From Neptunomonas japonica JAMM 1380 (GTDB lineage Bacteria; Pseudomonadota; Gammaproteobacteria; Pseudomonadales; Balneatricaceae): DNA of 64,000 bases. A program made the position numbers and the translations under genes. Shown piece by piece: positions 1 through 9,070 of this stretch. The stretch is taken from assembly GCF_016592555.1 (NCBI RefSeq), contig NZ_AP014546.1:1746501-1810500 (forward strand), read 5' to 3'. The notes under the pieces are model-generated. The model saw nothing but the letters and a program-made list of their open reading frames with translations, was not told where the DNA came from and ran no database searches. Within the stretch, counting starts at the first letter, position 1. Each line of letters opens with the position of its first letter.

Positions 1-167
1 GGTAGTGTGGCTTTTTCCCCACCCGCGATAATCTCCTCATCACCGGTTACGGTTGAGGGGTGTACGGCTACTTGGCCGTCAATACTGACATGGCCATCAG
101 CAATCATTTTGATAGCAGCACGCCGTGAGCAAACACCAGCGTGTACTAAAAACTGTGTTAGGCGCAT
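1..167 (-). CDS. S4-domain RNA-binding protein, probably RsuA-family pseudouridine synthase (3' end beyond window)
   Basis: Only the first 55 codons lie in the window, on the minus strand from the ATG at 167-165. The peptide begins MRLTQFLVHAGVCSRRAA and continues with a VSIDGQ segment, the typical S4 RNA-binding fold that opens RsuA/RluB/RluF-type pseudouridine synthases (a basic helix with SRR, then a strand-turn with DG). The catalytic domain would lie left of position 1, so the enzyme class is inferred from the N-terminus only. The start ATG overlaps the TGA of the upstream peptidase gene (TGATG), which suggests translational coupling. It could instead be another S4 protein. Confidence 0.65.
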   Translation of the reverse strand, partial: MRLTQFLVHAGVCSRRAAIKMIADGHVSIDGQVAVHPSTVTGDEEIIAGGEKATL

Positions 168-1282
168 CAGCTGCCTAAGATTTTAAGTGGTATTGCTAAC
201 GCCTGGTTTTCACCTTGCCCTACAATCCAGATAATGGCACTTAAACCACCTAAGGTTAAAAAATACCAAACACCAGAGACAAGCTGTCCGTAACGGTCTA
301 ATGGAAGGAGCTCACTGTGGTGGCGTCGCTTCCATTCAAACATTATCTCGATACTACCGATAGCAAGTAAGAAGCCCAGTAGTGCCATACCAAAATAGTA
401 GCTGGCCAAGATGCCTCCTATTGCCCCTAATACACAAGCGACTAAACCGACAACCGAGTTCATAGAGAAGGCAATGCTTTTTAAAATATGCCCTCCGTCT
501 AACGGTAATACTGGTAGGAGGTTGAATAAATTGAGCAGCGCGTTGAAAACCGCAAGACCTGCAAACAGTTCGATACCAGTAATCCAAAAGATAAGTAGGC
601 ATGCGCACGATAAGATGAAACCAAAAAATGGCCCCATAATTGAGATGTAAACATCTTGCCAGCGTGTATTAATCTTATCATCGGAGAGTGCTAATCCCCC
701 CACGAATGGAATGAGATAAATCCCTTTGGTTTTCAGGCCAAAGTGCTTCATAGCCCGAATATGGCCATATTCATGAAAGACTAGACAAAGAATTAATGCG
801 ATAGCAAACTGAATTGAAAAGAGCCATGCATAGGCTGCTAAGCTACCGGCTGCAAAGAGTACTTTTATTACTTTCGCGCTTTTGAATAGTTTAAGCGCTA
901 GCGAACCTAAGCCAATTAAGCTAATTTTGTTAGGGGCTTTAGGGCGTTGCAGTACTTCTTGGCGCTCAATATCTTTTTCATTAAGTGCTGATTGGCTAAT
1001 CAAGTCATCATTAATATGTAACTGGTATTGCAGTGTAAATGGTTGCCAGTTGAGATCGACACTGAGCTTGCAATGGATTTGTGTTTGATCTGCTTGTAAG
1101 GAAAAATGATGAGTAGGTTTTGATGTAGGGTCAGCACTGGCATTGTGCTGAGAAACAAGCTGGTTATCCCAATATAATGCTTGCCAGCCAGCCATGGAGC
1201 CTTCTAATCTTAACTCTCGACCCAGACAGTCTATTCGTAATAATTGCAATGTAGTGTTCCATTTTCCTAACAAAGAACGCAA
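167..1282 (-). CDS. Site-2-protease-like M50 family membrane metallopeptidase
   Basis: This 371-residue protein has the two signatures of intramembrane zinc proteases. An HEYGH zinc-binding motif (HExxH) sits in a hydrophobic helix near residue 170, and an NLLPVLPLDGGH segment (NxxPxxxxDG) lies near residue 255 and supplies the third ligand. Several hydrophobic segments fill residues 130-300. The first ~100 residues are soluble and have no family I recognise. The substrate is unknown. Members cleave proteins within the membrane, often in signalling, but nothing nearby identifies a target. The given start is a TTG at 1282 with an AGGGA about 4 nt upstream; no earlier ATG is in frame, so the exact N-terminus is uncertain. 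It overlaps the next gene by one base. Confidence 0.8.
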   Translation of the reverse strand: MRSLLGKWNTTLQLLRIDCLGRELRLEGSMAGWQALYWDNQLVSQHNASADPTSKPTHHFSLQADQTQIHCKLSVDLNWQPFTLQYQLHINDDLISQSALNEKDIERQEVLQRPKAPNKISLIGLGSLALKLFKSAKVIKVLFAAGSLAAYAWLFSIQFAIALILCLVFHEYGHIRAMKHFGLKTKGIYLIPFVGGLALSDDKINTRWQDVYISIMGPFFGFILSCACLLIFWITGIELFAGLAVFNALLNLFNLLPVLPLDGGHILKSIAFSMNSVVGLVACVLGAIGGILASYYFGMALLGFLLAIGSIEIMFEWKRRHHSELLPLDRYGQLVSGVWYFLTLGGLSAIIWIVGQGENQALAIPLKILGS

Positions 1283-1391
1283 ATTATCCCTGATTCATTT
1301 AATCTGGCAAGTGATACTCGATATTTAACATCGCGGCTAAAAATATTATTTGGAAACATTCATTTAAATAACCTTACTGGATATACAGCGA

Positions 1392-1637
1392 ATGGCTAAT
1401 AAAGCATTTATCTTACAGCGGATTTGTATATTTGCTGGAATAGAGTTTGACCCTGATTCAGATGAGCAGGTCGTAGATGTTTTACGTGACAAGTTTAGTA
1501 TTTCATTGCCGCAACGCCGTTCAATCGACGAGTCGTTACTTGATGTTGCCAGTGATCATGATGTTATTGGCTTGATTATAGAGTATCGCGTATTGGGGAA
1601 GGTTAAGAAGAACTCGCCTTATATATATGATGTCTAA
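1392..1637 (+). CDS. Hypothetical protein, 81 aa
   Basis: An 81-codon ORF starting with ATG at 1392, acidic (a DPDSDE run near residue 20), with no signal peptide or membrane segment. I do not recognise the family. It stands alone between two minus-strand genes, and no strong Shine-Dalgarno sequence is visible (only a GGA about 11 nt upstream). The amino-acid composition is ordinary for a small cytoplasmic protein, which favours a real gene. Confidence 0.5.
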   Translation: MANKAFILQRICIFAGIEFDPDSDEQVVDVLRDKFSISLPQRRSIDESLLDVASDHDVIGLIIEYRVLGKVKKNSPYIYDV

Positions 1638-1655
1638 CGAGTCCTTTACGGTATT

Positions 1656-2000
1656 TTAGTACCAAAAATAAGCAGCAAATATTGTCCAAGATATTAGTAA
1701 TAGTATCCAGGGTAGTTTGCTTGTGTGTGCTGTTGGCTGCGCTTGTTGTAGAGTGTCATTCTCTGATGGCGCATCAATGTTAGAGGATGAGTTAATCGAT
1801 TTTATCTTTTTCTTTTGACGGTCTAGATCTCGTGCCTTAGATTTTTGCTGTTTTTTGTACTGGTCAATACCTTTTTGAATACCTAGGGCAATGAGTTTGC
1901 TCTGCTCTTTGGTTTGTCCCTGTTTTTGGGTGGCGCGGGTGATCTTCAGTGCTTCTGCTTTGGTTTCATCAGAGGCTGTGCTCTTGGCTTGCCGACTCAT
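1656..2000 (-). CDS. DUF2956 family protein
   Basis: A 114-residue protein that starts MSRQAKSTASDETKAEA and contains the conserved stretch TKEQSKLIALGIQKGI followed by a strongly basic KKQQKSKARDLDRQKKK region, which matches my recollection of the DUF2956 family. A single hydrophobic segment (about residues 96-112) ends the chain, so it is probably tail-anchored in the inner membrane with its charged N-terminal part in the cytoplasm. No function is known for this family. It is monocistronic and convergent with the 81-aa ORF. Confidence 0.75.
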   Translation of the reverse strand: MSRQAKSTASDETKAEALKITRATQKQGQTKEQSKLIALGIQKGIDQYKKQQKSKARDLDRQKKKIKSINSSSNIDAPSENDTLQQAQPTAHTSKLPWILLLISWTIFAAYFWY

Positions 2001-2151
2001 TCTTATTACCTTGATATGGAATGCGCTAAGTATAACCTGTGCATTACAAAAACGTGATAGTGCCTATAAAAATGGCTTGTATAAAGAGTCCTTGTTTCGT
2101 GCTTTTCTTCTTTGTATATTTTCATTTTGGTATTTTGTGAAGAGAGCAATT

Positions 2152-2322
2152 ATGTCTAAAGTTACCGTTACTTTTGAGTATGAAAAAGAAACTAAAAACA
2201 GCGTGCGTTATCAAGAAGTACCTGAAGAGGGTAAAGCGCCTATTATGGGGTCTTTGTATGTGCAGAAATGGTTTGCAGGTAGCACCAAGTCGCTTGAGAT
2301 AACTATCGAAAAGAAAGACTAA
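2152..2322 (+). CDS. Small conserved hypothetical protein, 56 aa
   Basis: The open frame extends upstream to 1891, but the upstream part overlaps the opposite-strand DUF2956 gene and reads as non-coding. I choose the ATG at 2152, giving a 56-residue protein MSKVTVTFEYEKETKN... with alternating hydrophobic/charged residues typical of a small beta protein. It ends in a lysine-rich EKKD tail. The weak ribosome site (AGAGAG) lies about 7 nt upstream. I do not know its function. No hydrophobic helix is present, so it is probably cytoplasmic. Confidence 0.6.
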   Translation: MSKVTVTFEYEKETKNSVRYQEVPEEGKAPIMGSLYVQKWFAGSTKSLEITIEKKD

Positions 2323-2378
2323 ATAGAGAGCTAATATTTTAAGCAGTATTGAGAGATCTTTAATATAAAAGGAACGCT

Positions 2379-2861
2379 ATGTCAGTTTTATCGATTAGAA
2401 ACGCTACTCTTGATGATGCAGGTGTTATTCTTCAGTTTGTTAAGGAGTTAGCGGCTTATGAAAAAGCAGAACATCAAGTATTGGCTACTGAGACGTCTAT
2501 CAGGGAGTCGATTTTTTCACAAGACTCCGCAACGAAAGCACTTATCTGCGAAACCAATAATAAACCGGTCGGGCTGGCAGTTTATTTTTTGAATTACTCC
2601 ACATGGCTGGCTAAACACGGTTTATATTTGGAAGACCTGTACGTTACGCCTGCTGCTCGTGGTACCGGCGCAGGTAAGGCGCTTCTGAAACATCTTGCAC
2701 AAATAGCGGTACGCAAGAATTGCGGCCGGTTTGAATGGAGTGTGCTTGATTGGAATGAACCTGCGATCAAGTTTTATGAGTCCTTAGGTGCTCAGCCACA
2801 AAATGAATGGATTGGCTACCGGCTAACCGGACAGGCGTTGCTAGATTTAGCTGACTCATAA
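2379..2861 (+). CDS. GNAT family N-acetyltransferase
   Basis: A 160-residue single-domain acetyltransferase. The acetyl-CoA binding motif A is visible as RGTGAGKALLKHL (R/Q-x-x-G-x-G/A) near residue 108, preceded by the strand LYLEDLYVTPAA and followed by WSVLDWNEPAIKFYESLGA, the usual motif B. The arrangement and the DLYV strand resemble the diamine acetyltransferase-like branch, but substrates in this family cannot be read from sequence. AAGGA lies about 7 nt before the ATG. It appears to be transcribed alone. Confidence 0.85.
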   Translation: MSVLSIRNATLDDAGVILQFVKELAAYEKAEHQVLATETSIRESIFSQDSATKALICETNNKPVGLAVYFLNYSTWLAKHGLYLEDLYVTPAARGTGAGKALLKHLAQIAVRKNCGRFEWSVLDWNEPAIKFYESLGAQPQNEWIGYRLTGQALLDLADS

Positions 2862-2967
2862 AAAAACGTTATGCTAAGTCATACAGTGTCAATTTTGCGA
2901 AGTTAATCAGGTAGGGTAAGTTGAATACTTGGTTCACTTAATTAGCGTGAAATACCAGGAGGTTGCT

Positions 2968-3387
2968 ATGTCAGAATTTAATGGGGTAGAGGGTAGCTGC
3001 TTATGTGGGGGTGTGCATGTTCAGGTAGTTAAAGTAGCGGAGAAGATTGGTGCTTGTCACTGTGGCATGTGCCGAAAATGGGGCGGTGGACCTTTGCTTG
3101 CGGTTGATTGCGGTACTGAGGTGAGCTTTACAGGGGAAGAGAATATTTCTACCTTTAGTTCTTCCGAATGGGCTACACGAGGTTTTTGTAAGCAGTGCGG
3201 TACTCATCTGTTTTATCACCTCAATGCGAACAACCAATATATCATGCCAGTTGGACTGTTAGAAAATACGGATGAGTTGCTATTTGACCATCAGATCTTT
3301 ATTGATAAGAAGCCGTCTTATTATAGTTTCTCTAATAAAACGGCTGATATGACGGAAGCAGAAGTCTTTGCTATGTATGGTGCTTAA
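2968..3387 (+). CDS. GFA (CENP-V/GFA domain) family zinc protein
   Basis: A 139-residue protein of the glutathione-dependent formaldehyde-activating enzyme-like family. Its zinc-binding cysteines are all visible: SCLCGGV near the N-terminus, CHCGMCRKWGG, and FCKQCGTHLFYH. Most members are of unknown substrate; a few condense formaldehyde or other aldehydes with glutathione. The frame is open from 2929, but the ATG at 2968 is preceded by a strong AGGAGG at 2957-2962, which decides the start. It converges on the CobT-like gene, with only a weak 5-bp hairpin (3391-3403) between them. Confidence 0.85.
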   Translation: MSEFNGVEGSCLCGGVHVQVVKVAEKIGACHCGMCRKWGGGPLLAVDCGTEVSFTGEENISTFSSSEWATRGFCKQCGTHLFYHLNANNQYIMPVGLLENTDELLFDHQIFIDKKPSYYSFSNKTADMTEAEVFAMYGA

Positions 3388-3432
3388 GTAAGGTTTGTAA
3401 CCTATTTTAGCTTAACTTCTTTTAGCCACTGC

Positions 3433-5199
3433 TTAGCGGTGGCGACGTTCTAGCATCTTGATGATGTCTTTAAACACCGAGTTCTCTAAAACCTCTGGTA
3501 GATCTAGCTCCAAACTGTTGCGATAGTAGGTACTTAGGTCTAATCCAAACCCCAGTGCATATAACTCCATATCACCACGTGCTTCTAGCATAGTAGCCAC
3601 TTGGCGTAAGTGGTTGTCCATAAAGTCTGGCACGTTATTTTGCGCGGTGGCTGATTCCATTGGCGAACCATCTGATAGCACAATGAGAATACGTCGCTCT
3701 TCTGGGCGTGCAGCCATCCGCTCAGCGGCCCAAAGCAGCGCTTCTCCATCAACACCTTCTTTAAAGATATCCGGCTTCATCATGGCGGCTATATTTTGCC
3801 GCGCGCGTTTAAATGGCGTGTCGGCATCTTTATAGATAATGTGCTCTGTCTCAGCCAAGCGACCCGGGTTTGCTTCCTTGTTAGCAGATGAACGCCAGCG
3901 TTTAAAGGTTTTCCCGCCTTGAATACTGCGGGTGGTAAAGCCAAGAATTTCAGTGCTAGCACCTGCAAGCTCAAGTGCTTTACTCATAATCTCTATCAGC
4001 ATAGCGATGGAGCCGATGTGCTGCTTCATGGAGCCTGAGTTATCTAATAAAAAAGTAACCAAGCAATTGCTATGGGGTTGGTAGCGTTCTTTGCGAAATA
4101 GCTGGCGATATTCAGGAGAAGTAACTAGGCGCGTTAAGCGTCGAGCATCTAAATAACCCTCTTCTTCACCAAAGTTCCAGCCATCTAGTTCGGGTGCAGA
4201 TAATATCATCTGTAATTGTCGAGCTAAGCGTGGAACGTTAACTCCTTGGCCGCGTATGCGTTCATCCAGTTGGGCACGCAGTTTTGTTCTGATAAAGGAT
4301 GCGACAAGTTTTTCAGCATGTATAGTTCGGTCATTATCGCGCGACCATATTTTATAGCTGTTTAGTTGAACCAGTAATTCGCGGTATTGTGAATGTGTTG
4401 TGCGACCATTACCGGCAGGCATTTCACTTTCAGATTCACTTTCTGCTTCAAGCAGTAGGCCGAAGCTGTTATTAATTGCATCGTCTTCCTCTTCGCTGTC
4501 TTTTTCATTCTCATCCAAAAAACCGACCAACTCATCAACCACTTGGGCTACGCCTAAGGCGTTATCGGCGAATACTTTTTGGTCGTGGACGTTGCGACGC
4601 ATACCAACAAGGTAAGCACCAACATGAGGTGCAAGCATCATGCGGTGCGGTTCGATAAGGTCTTCTGTAACTTCAATGACAGGCTTTCCTGAGAGGCGTG
4701 TCCACACCATCTGGGCTACCGTGTAGATCATTAGACCCACATTGTTTTCAGTCATATTGGCTGCGTGTAGCTGCAAACACCATGACTCGAAACGATGCTC
4801 GATGTTACGTTTAGCGCCGGGGTGAGCTGAATCAACCAGTGCTTCTACACGCAACTGCTCGAGCAGTTCAAAGATCATTTGGCCCACATCACTTTCAGGC
4901 ATAAGGCTGCGATGAAGGTCAATGTCACAATGCTTTAAGCGCAGAGCGATACCGTCGGCTGCACCGCGAAAAGATTGAAAATCGTCTTTTTCTAAACTGG
5001 TACGCAGATGTGATGCGCGGATGCCTGAGGGGCGGCCGTTTAACTCTGGTCGGTGGCCTCTAAACTTAAAACCACTGACACCAGAGTAACCACGCACACT
5101 GACACCGCACAGCTCTTCAACCATTTGCTGAAGTTTTTCATGGCGCGGTTGCTGCTGCGCGGTTCGTTTTGCTTCGTAACCGCTATTAGTGTTGCTCAC
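3433..5199 (-). CDS. CobT-like VWA-domain protein (cobaltochelatase small-subunit family)
   Basis: A 588-residue protein with an extended N-terminal domain, an acidic linker (ENEKDSEEEDD near residue 235) and a C-terminal von Willebrand A domain carrying the MIDAS motif LDNSGSMKQ (DxSxS) near residue 388. This is the CobT architecture. CobT normally works with the CobS ATPase and CobN to insert cobalt into hydrogenobyrinic acid diamide, but no cobN or other B12 gene is in this window, so the real client may differ. It begins with GTG at 5199, inside the upstream cobS-like gene (14-nt overlap), which indicates tight translational coupling. Confidence 0.8.
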   Translation of the reverse strand: MSNTNSGYEAKRTAQQQPRHEKLQQMVEELCGVSVRGYSGVSGFKFRGHRPELNGRPSGIRASHLRTSLEKDDFQSFRGAADGIALRLKHCDIDLHRSLMPESDVGQMIFELLEQLRVEALVDSAHPGAKRNIEHRFESWCLQLHAANMTENNVGLMIYTVAQMVWTRLSGKPVIEVTEDLIEPHRMMLAPHVGAYLVGMRRNVHDQKVFADNALGVAQVVDELVGFLDENEKDSEEEDDAINNSFGLLLEAESESESEMPAGNGRTTHSQYRELLVQLNSYKIWSRDNDRTIHAEKLVASFIRTKLRAQLDERIRGQGVNVPRLARQLQMILSAPELDGWNFGEEEGYLDARRLTRLVTSPEYRQLFRKERYQPHSNCLVTFLLDNSGSMKQHIGSIAMLIEIMSKALELAGASTEILGFTTRSIQGGKTFKRWRSSANKEANPGRLAETEHIIYKDADTPFKRARQNIAAMMKPDIFKEGVDGEALLWAAERMAARPEERRILIVLSDGSPMESATAQNNVPDFMDNHLRQVATMLEARGDMELYALGFGLDLSTYYRNSLELDLPEVLENSVFKDIIKMLERRHR

Positions 5200-6184
5200 T
5201 GCTCATTACTCCAGACGCCTTATGAGCCCAAGATTCCGTTAATTCTTGGTCGAAACAGCGTTGGAAAAATTCAGCGATCATTGGCCGTTCAGCTTCATCA
5301 CACTTGTTTAAGAATGATAAACGAAAGGCAACAGCAGGATCACGGAAGATCTCGATGTTTTCTGCCCACGAAATAACCGTACGCGGAGACATTAGCGTAG
5401 AAATATCGCCGGCAGCAAAGCTGTTACGTGTCATATCTGCAACAGCAATCATGGATTTTACTAACGTTAGGCCTGCGTCATTATCAAAGTTAGGTACTCG
5501 GGCTTGTATAATTTTAACTTCATCATCGGTTGGTAAGTAGTTAAGCGTTGTAACGATATTCCAGCGATCCATCTGGGCTTGGTTAATCATCTGAGTACCA
5601 TGGTACAAGCCAGTGCTATTACCTAAACCAATCGTGTTGGATGTTGCAAATAAGCGGAACTGCTTATGCGGGTGGATCACTTCGTTCTGATCCAGTAGTG
5701 TAAATTTACCATCACGCTCTAATATGCGCTGGATAACAAACATGACGTCAGGGCGGCCTGCGTCGAATTCATCAAAAATCAATGCCGTTGGGCGACGTAA
5801 TGCCCACGGTACGATACCTTCCTGAAACTCAGTTACCTGCTTGCCATCGCGTAAAATGATGGTGTCTTTACCGACTAAATCAAGACGGCTGATATGTCCA
5901 TCAAGGTTGATGCGTACACATGGCCAGTTAAGACGAGCAGCGACTTGCTCTATATGAGTAGATTTACCTGTGCCGTGTAAGCCTTGAACCATAACGCGGC
6001 GGTCGCGGCTAAACCCTGCCAAGATGGCTAACGTTACTTCAGGGTTAAACTGGTACGCAGTATCTATTTCTGGAACATGGTCATCCCGCTCACTAAACGC
6101 AGGGACTCTAAGGTCTGTATCTATGCCAAAAGCCTCGCGAACAGAAACCGTCGTATCCGGCTGGTCAATTTTAATATCAGACAT
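5186..6184 (-). CDS. CobS-like AAA+ ATPase (MoxR-type)
   Basis: A 332-residue AAA+ ATPase. Walker A is GLHGTGKST near residue 71 and Walker B is LIFDEFDAG near residue 136, with a sensor-1 type FATSNTIGLG near residue 180. The sequence matches the CobS subunit of aerobic cobaltochelatase in length and in the AGFSRDRRVMVQG region. It is first in a two-gene operon with the CobT-like VWA protein. MoxR/VWA pairs act as metal-insertion or protein-remodelling machines. With no CobN nearby, cobalt insertion is a family-based assumption only. Confidence 0.85.
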   Translation of the reverse strand: MSDIKIDQPDTTVSVREAFGIDTDLRVPAFSERDDHVPEIDTAYQFNPEVTLAILAGFSRDRRVMVQGLHGTGKSTHIEQVAARLNWPCVRINLDGHISRLDLVGKDTIILRDGKQVTEFQEGIVPWALRRPTALIFDEFDAGRPDVMFVIQRILERDGKFTLLDQNEVIHPHKQFRLFATSNTIGLGNSTGLYHGTQMINQAQMDRWNIVTTLNYLPTDDEVKIIQARVPNFDNDAGLTLVKSMIAVADMTRNSFAAGDISTLMSPRTVISWAENIEIFRDPAVAFRLSFLNKCDEAERPMIAEFFQRCFDQELTESWAHKASGVMSSEQH

Positions 6185-6301
6185 AGTTATACCTGTAATC
6201 TATAGATTTTATTAAGAAATGTGCTGCATAAGTGTTTGCCACAGTCTAGGTGAATGGGGGGGATAGGGGGTGGGCCAGTTATTATCTTTTAGTATGGCCA
6301 G

Positions 6302-7048
6302 TTATAGTGCGCCCACCATTAGGCTGATGCCAATGATAATCAGCAAGGAAAATGCAAAGCGGCGCATATTGGTAGTGCTCAGGGGTGGTGGGTAGCGTTT
6401 GCCGACCCACGTAAAGAACATCACCATAGGAATACACAGAAGTGAAAAGGTCAGCATATCCAGTGTTAATCCGCCCTGAAAACCAACCATAATAATCCGG
6501 GCTGTTGAGCAAACAAGGAATATGCTAACCAAGCATAACCTTATCGTTTTCAACTCAAAGGGTTGGCGATAAAAAAGGTAAACAAGAGGTGGGCCGGCCA
6601 TACTAAACATCCCTGCTAAAAAACCAGCTGTTGCACCAGATACTGCAAAAACAGCATTAGGGGAAGGTTCTTTTAAGGGTTCCGGGCGAAGCATAATTAA
6701 CATACCGCCGGTAAAAATAGTGATGCCCAATAATAGCTGTAATAGATTATTAAATGACTCACTCAGGTAATCCAGTAGGATTAGACCGGCGAGTAATGCA
6801 GGAAAAATACCAGCACAGGTAATCATGACACGTTTAATGTCTAGCGCATGGAAGTTACCTTTGATAGCAATAAGACCGTTGATCAAGGTGACTGCGCTAA
6901 TAACGACAGAAGTGAATGCAATGGGTACTAGGCTAAATGCAGTAACGGCGCCCATCACTATCATGCCTAAAGCAAACCCTGTGATGGTTTGTACATAGGT
7001 TGCAAAGGCAATGATAGCGATGAAGGGAATAAGTGTTTCTAGGCCCAT
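6302..7048 (-). CDS. TauE/SafE family membrane transporter, probable sulfite/sulfonate exporter
   Basis: A 248-residue membrane protein with seven to eight hydrophobic segments and a GATAGFLAGMFSMAGPP motif near residue 137, typical of the TauE/SafE (DUF81, COG0730) family, whose studied members export sulfite or sulfoacetate. It follows the SulP gene by only 12 bases, so the two form one transcription unit on the minus strand. The location, downstream of ridA and cuyA and opposite soeABC, supports a role in removing sulfite released from cysteate. Transport direction and substrate are inference. Confidence 0.8.
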   Translation of the reverse strand: MGLETLIPFIAIIAFATYVQTITGFALGMIVMGAVTAFSLVPIAFTSVVISAVTLINGLIAIKGNFHALDIKRVMITCAGIFPALLAGLILLDYLSESFNNLLQLLLGITIFTGGMLIMLRPEPLKEPSPNAVFAVSGATAGFLAGMFSMAGPPLVYLFYRQPFELKTIRLCLVSIFLVCSTARIIMVGFQGGLTLDMLTFSLLCIPMVMFFTWVGKRYPPPLSTTNMRRFAFSLLIIIGISLMVGAL

Positions 7049-7060
7049 GATGTGTAGGAT

Positions 7061-8818
7061 TTACTCTTTAGGGATGATGGTTTTGCATTCTTTAAAAATA
7101 CGGCTGCTGCAATTATGGCAGATGTCACGATCAAGCTGGTCGTATATTTTATGAATGGCTTCCCCTTTTGACTGAAAAAATGACTGCTCACCTAAGCTCT
7201 CAAAGTACTCGTCACGTCGTAGGTACTCATCAACTTGTGTTTTAAGATTGCTTAGAAATAGTGCTTGTCCGATGCTGCGTCTACGTTTTGCTTCTTGCAT
7301 CAACATCTCGGCTCCAGCGATATCGATATGGTTCATACCGTTACCGATAATGAGCACGTTGGGTGAACTTATATTTTCAAGATAATCTTTTACGTAGTTA
7401 ACTGAACCGAAAAATAAAGAGCCTTCGATGCGAATTACTTTTAGCTGCGGGCAGCGAGGCTGGCTAGTACCAAGAGCGTTGATGAAAAACGGTGTGGCGC
7501 TGTGCTGGTCTGGCAGCACTTCCACAATATTAGGTTGGGACGTACGCTTTAGATAAAACACCAGTGACAAAATAACGCCTAGGTAGATAGCAAACTCTAA
7601 CGCCATAACAAGGGTCGCAGCGAAGGTAACAATTAATACAGCAAATTCCGATTTTCCTGCACGAAAGATCAATTTTATATGATGAAAATCAATAAGGTTA
7701 TAGGCAACAACAAGCAGTAAGCCTGCCATGCTTGGAATGGGAATAAAGCGTGTCATTTCAGAAAACAGCAGAACAATAACTGCCAGTGAAATGGCTGCGA
7801 TAATGGCCGCTAATGGTGTTCTAGCCCCAGATGTGAAGTTGACGCCGGTACGAGTAAAAGAGCCTGAAGAGGCGTAAGAAGAGAATACAGAGCCAACAAT
7901 GTTTGAAAGTGCCTGCCCATAAAATTCTTGATTGCCGTTAATGGATTGGTGTGAACGTGTTGCTACTGAGCGGGCTATTGAAACCGCCTCAACTAAGCCT
8001 AATAAGCCGATAGCAATGGCGCCAGGTGCTAAGTCATAAAATACACTAGAGTCGACGCTTGGAAACATGAAGGGCGGTAAGCTTCCAGGGATTTCACCAA
8101 CTAATGCGATGCTGTTCTCATCTGCACCTAGCCACCATGCAAAGACACTGCTGATGATCATAGCGATAAGCATGTTTGGCCAGCGGGGTAATATACGTTT
8201 AAAGAATAGGCATGTAACAACGGTAACAGCCGCGACAGAGAGTGCGTAAAAGTTGGTGTTGTGGGCTGCTGAAAATACCCCAGACCATGTGGATAGGAAG
8301 GATCCATTGCTCTCAATAGAAATGCCTAGAATATTTTTAACCTGGCTGGATGCAATAACAATGGCAGCCCCTGTTGTGAAGCCGACAACAACAGAGTGTG
8401 AAACAAAATTAACTAAAGTGCCAAAGCGAAAGAATGCTAATAGTAGCTGAAACAGACCCGCCATGAGTGTGAGTGCTAACACAAGATTGATGAATTCAGG
8501 GGAGCCAGGAGACGCCAGTGGGCTCACTGTGGTAAAGACAACAATTGATAACGCAGCGGTTGGGCCAGAAATAAGATGCCATGAAGATCCAAACAAGGCG
8601 GCAATGATGGCGGGAATAATCGCTGCGTATAAGCCATATTCAGGAGGCATGCCGGCGATCAAAGCGTAAGCTACACCTTGGGGAAGTACGATGACCGCAT
8701 TGGTGATACCAGCAAAAAGATCATCACGAGCTTTGTCCATCGTAATAAGGCGAGACCATACCAGAAAGGGAAACAAGCGGGCCCAGTTAAATTTCTGCTT
8801 GTTTGGTTGGTTCTGCAT
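7061..8818 (-). CDS. SulP family anion permease with STAS domain
   Basis: A SulP transporter of 585 residues. After a short soluble N-terminus come about 12-14 hydrophobic segments with the conserved VLPQGVAYALIAGMPPEYGLYAAI segment near residue 40, and a C-terminal STAS domain (residues ~435-550, containing NVLIIGNGMNHIDIAGAEML). The last ~25 residues carry a cysteine cluster, DICHNCSSRIFKECK. The open frame extends to 8926, but the ATG at 8818 has AGGA 8 nt upstream and matches the normal SulP N-terminus. SulP proteins move sulfate, bicarbonate or other anions. Pairing with tauE suggests sulfate handling here. Confidence 0.85.
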   Translation of the reverse strand: MQNQPNKQKFNWARLFPFLVWSRLITMDKARDDLFAGITNAVIVLPQGVAYALIAGMPPEYGLYAAIIPAIIAALFGSSWHLISGPTAALSIVVFTTVSPLASPGSPEFINLVLALTLMAGLFQLLLAFFRFGTLVNFVSHSVVVGFTTGAAIVIASSQVKNILGISIESNGSFLSTWSGVFSAAHNTNFYALSVAAVTVVTCLFFKRILPRWPNMLIAMIISSVFAWWLGADENSIALVGEIPGSLPPFMFPSVDSSVFYDLAPGAIAIGLLGLVEAVSIARSVATRSHQSINGNQEFYGQALSNIVGSVFSSYASSGSFTRTGVNFTSGARTPLAAIIAAISLAVIVLLFSEMTRFIPIPSMAGLLLVVAYNLIDFHHIKLIFRAGKSEFAVLIVTFAATLVMALEFAIYLGVILSLVFYLKRTSQPNIVEVLPDQHSATPFFINALGTSQPRCPQLKVIRIEGSLFFGSVNYVKDYLENISSPNVLIIGNGMNHIDIAGAEMLMQEAKRRRSIGQALFLSNLKTQVDEYLRRDEYFESLGEQSFFQSKGEAIHKIYDQLDRDICHNCSSRIFKECKTIIPKE

Positions 8819-9070
8819 AAGGCTGATCCTAGTGATTGATTTTTTTAACTTTTTTATTATGACTATCAAGTTATATGCTCTTGGTGCCAGAGCATAGATC
8901 CAGATTATCAGCGTTTTTAAGACCATGCTACAGTGGAAGGGTCCGCAGCTAAGTTCCTTTAACGTAGCCGCAGGCAGTATAAAACTGGTAATGCTGAATC
9001 TTTGTACTTAATTGAGCCAATCCTGAGGAATTCTAGAGCCAACAGCACGGCGGAGTGAGAGAGCCTAAGA

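Noticed and set aside
1891..2151. N-terminal extension of the 56-aa protein
   Set aside because: It overlaps the opposite-strand DUF2956 gene, is hydrophobic and cysteine-rich without sense, and the internal ATG is better placed.
3433..6184. A vitamin B12 biosynthesis operon
   Set aside because: Only the CobS/CobT-like pair is present and nothing else from the pathway, so a B12 role is not assumed.
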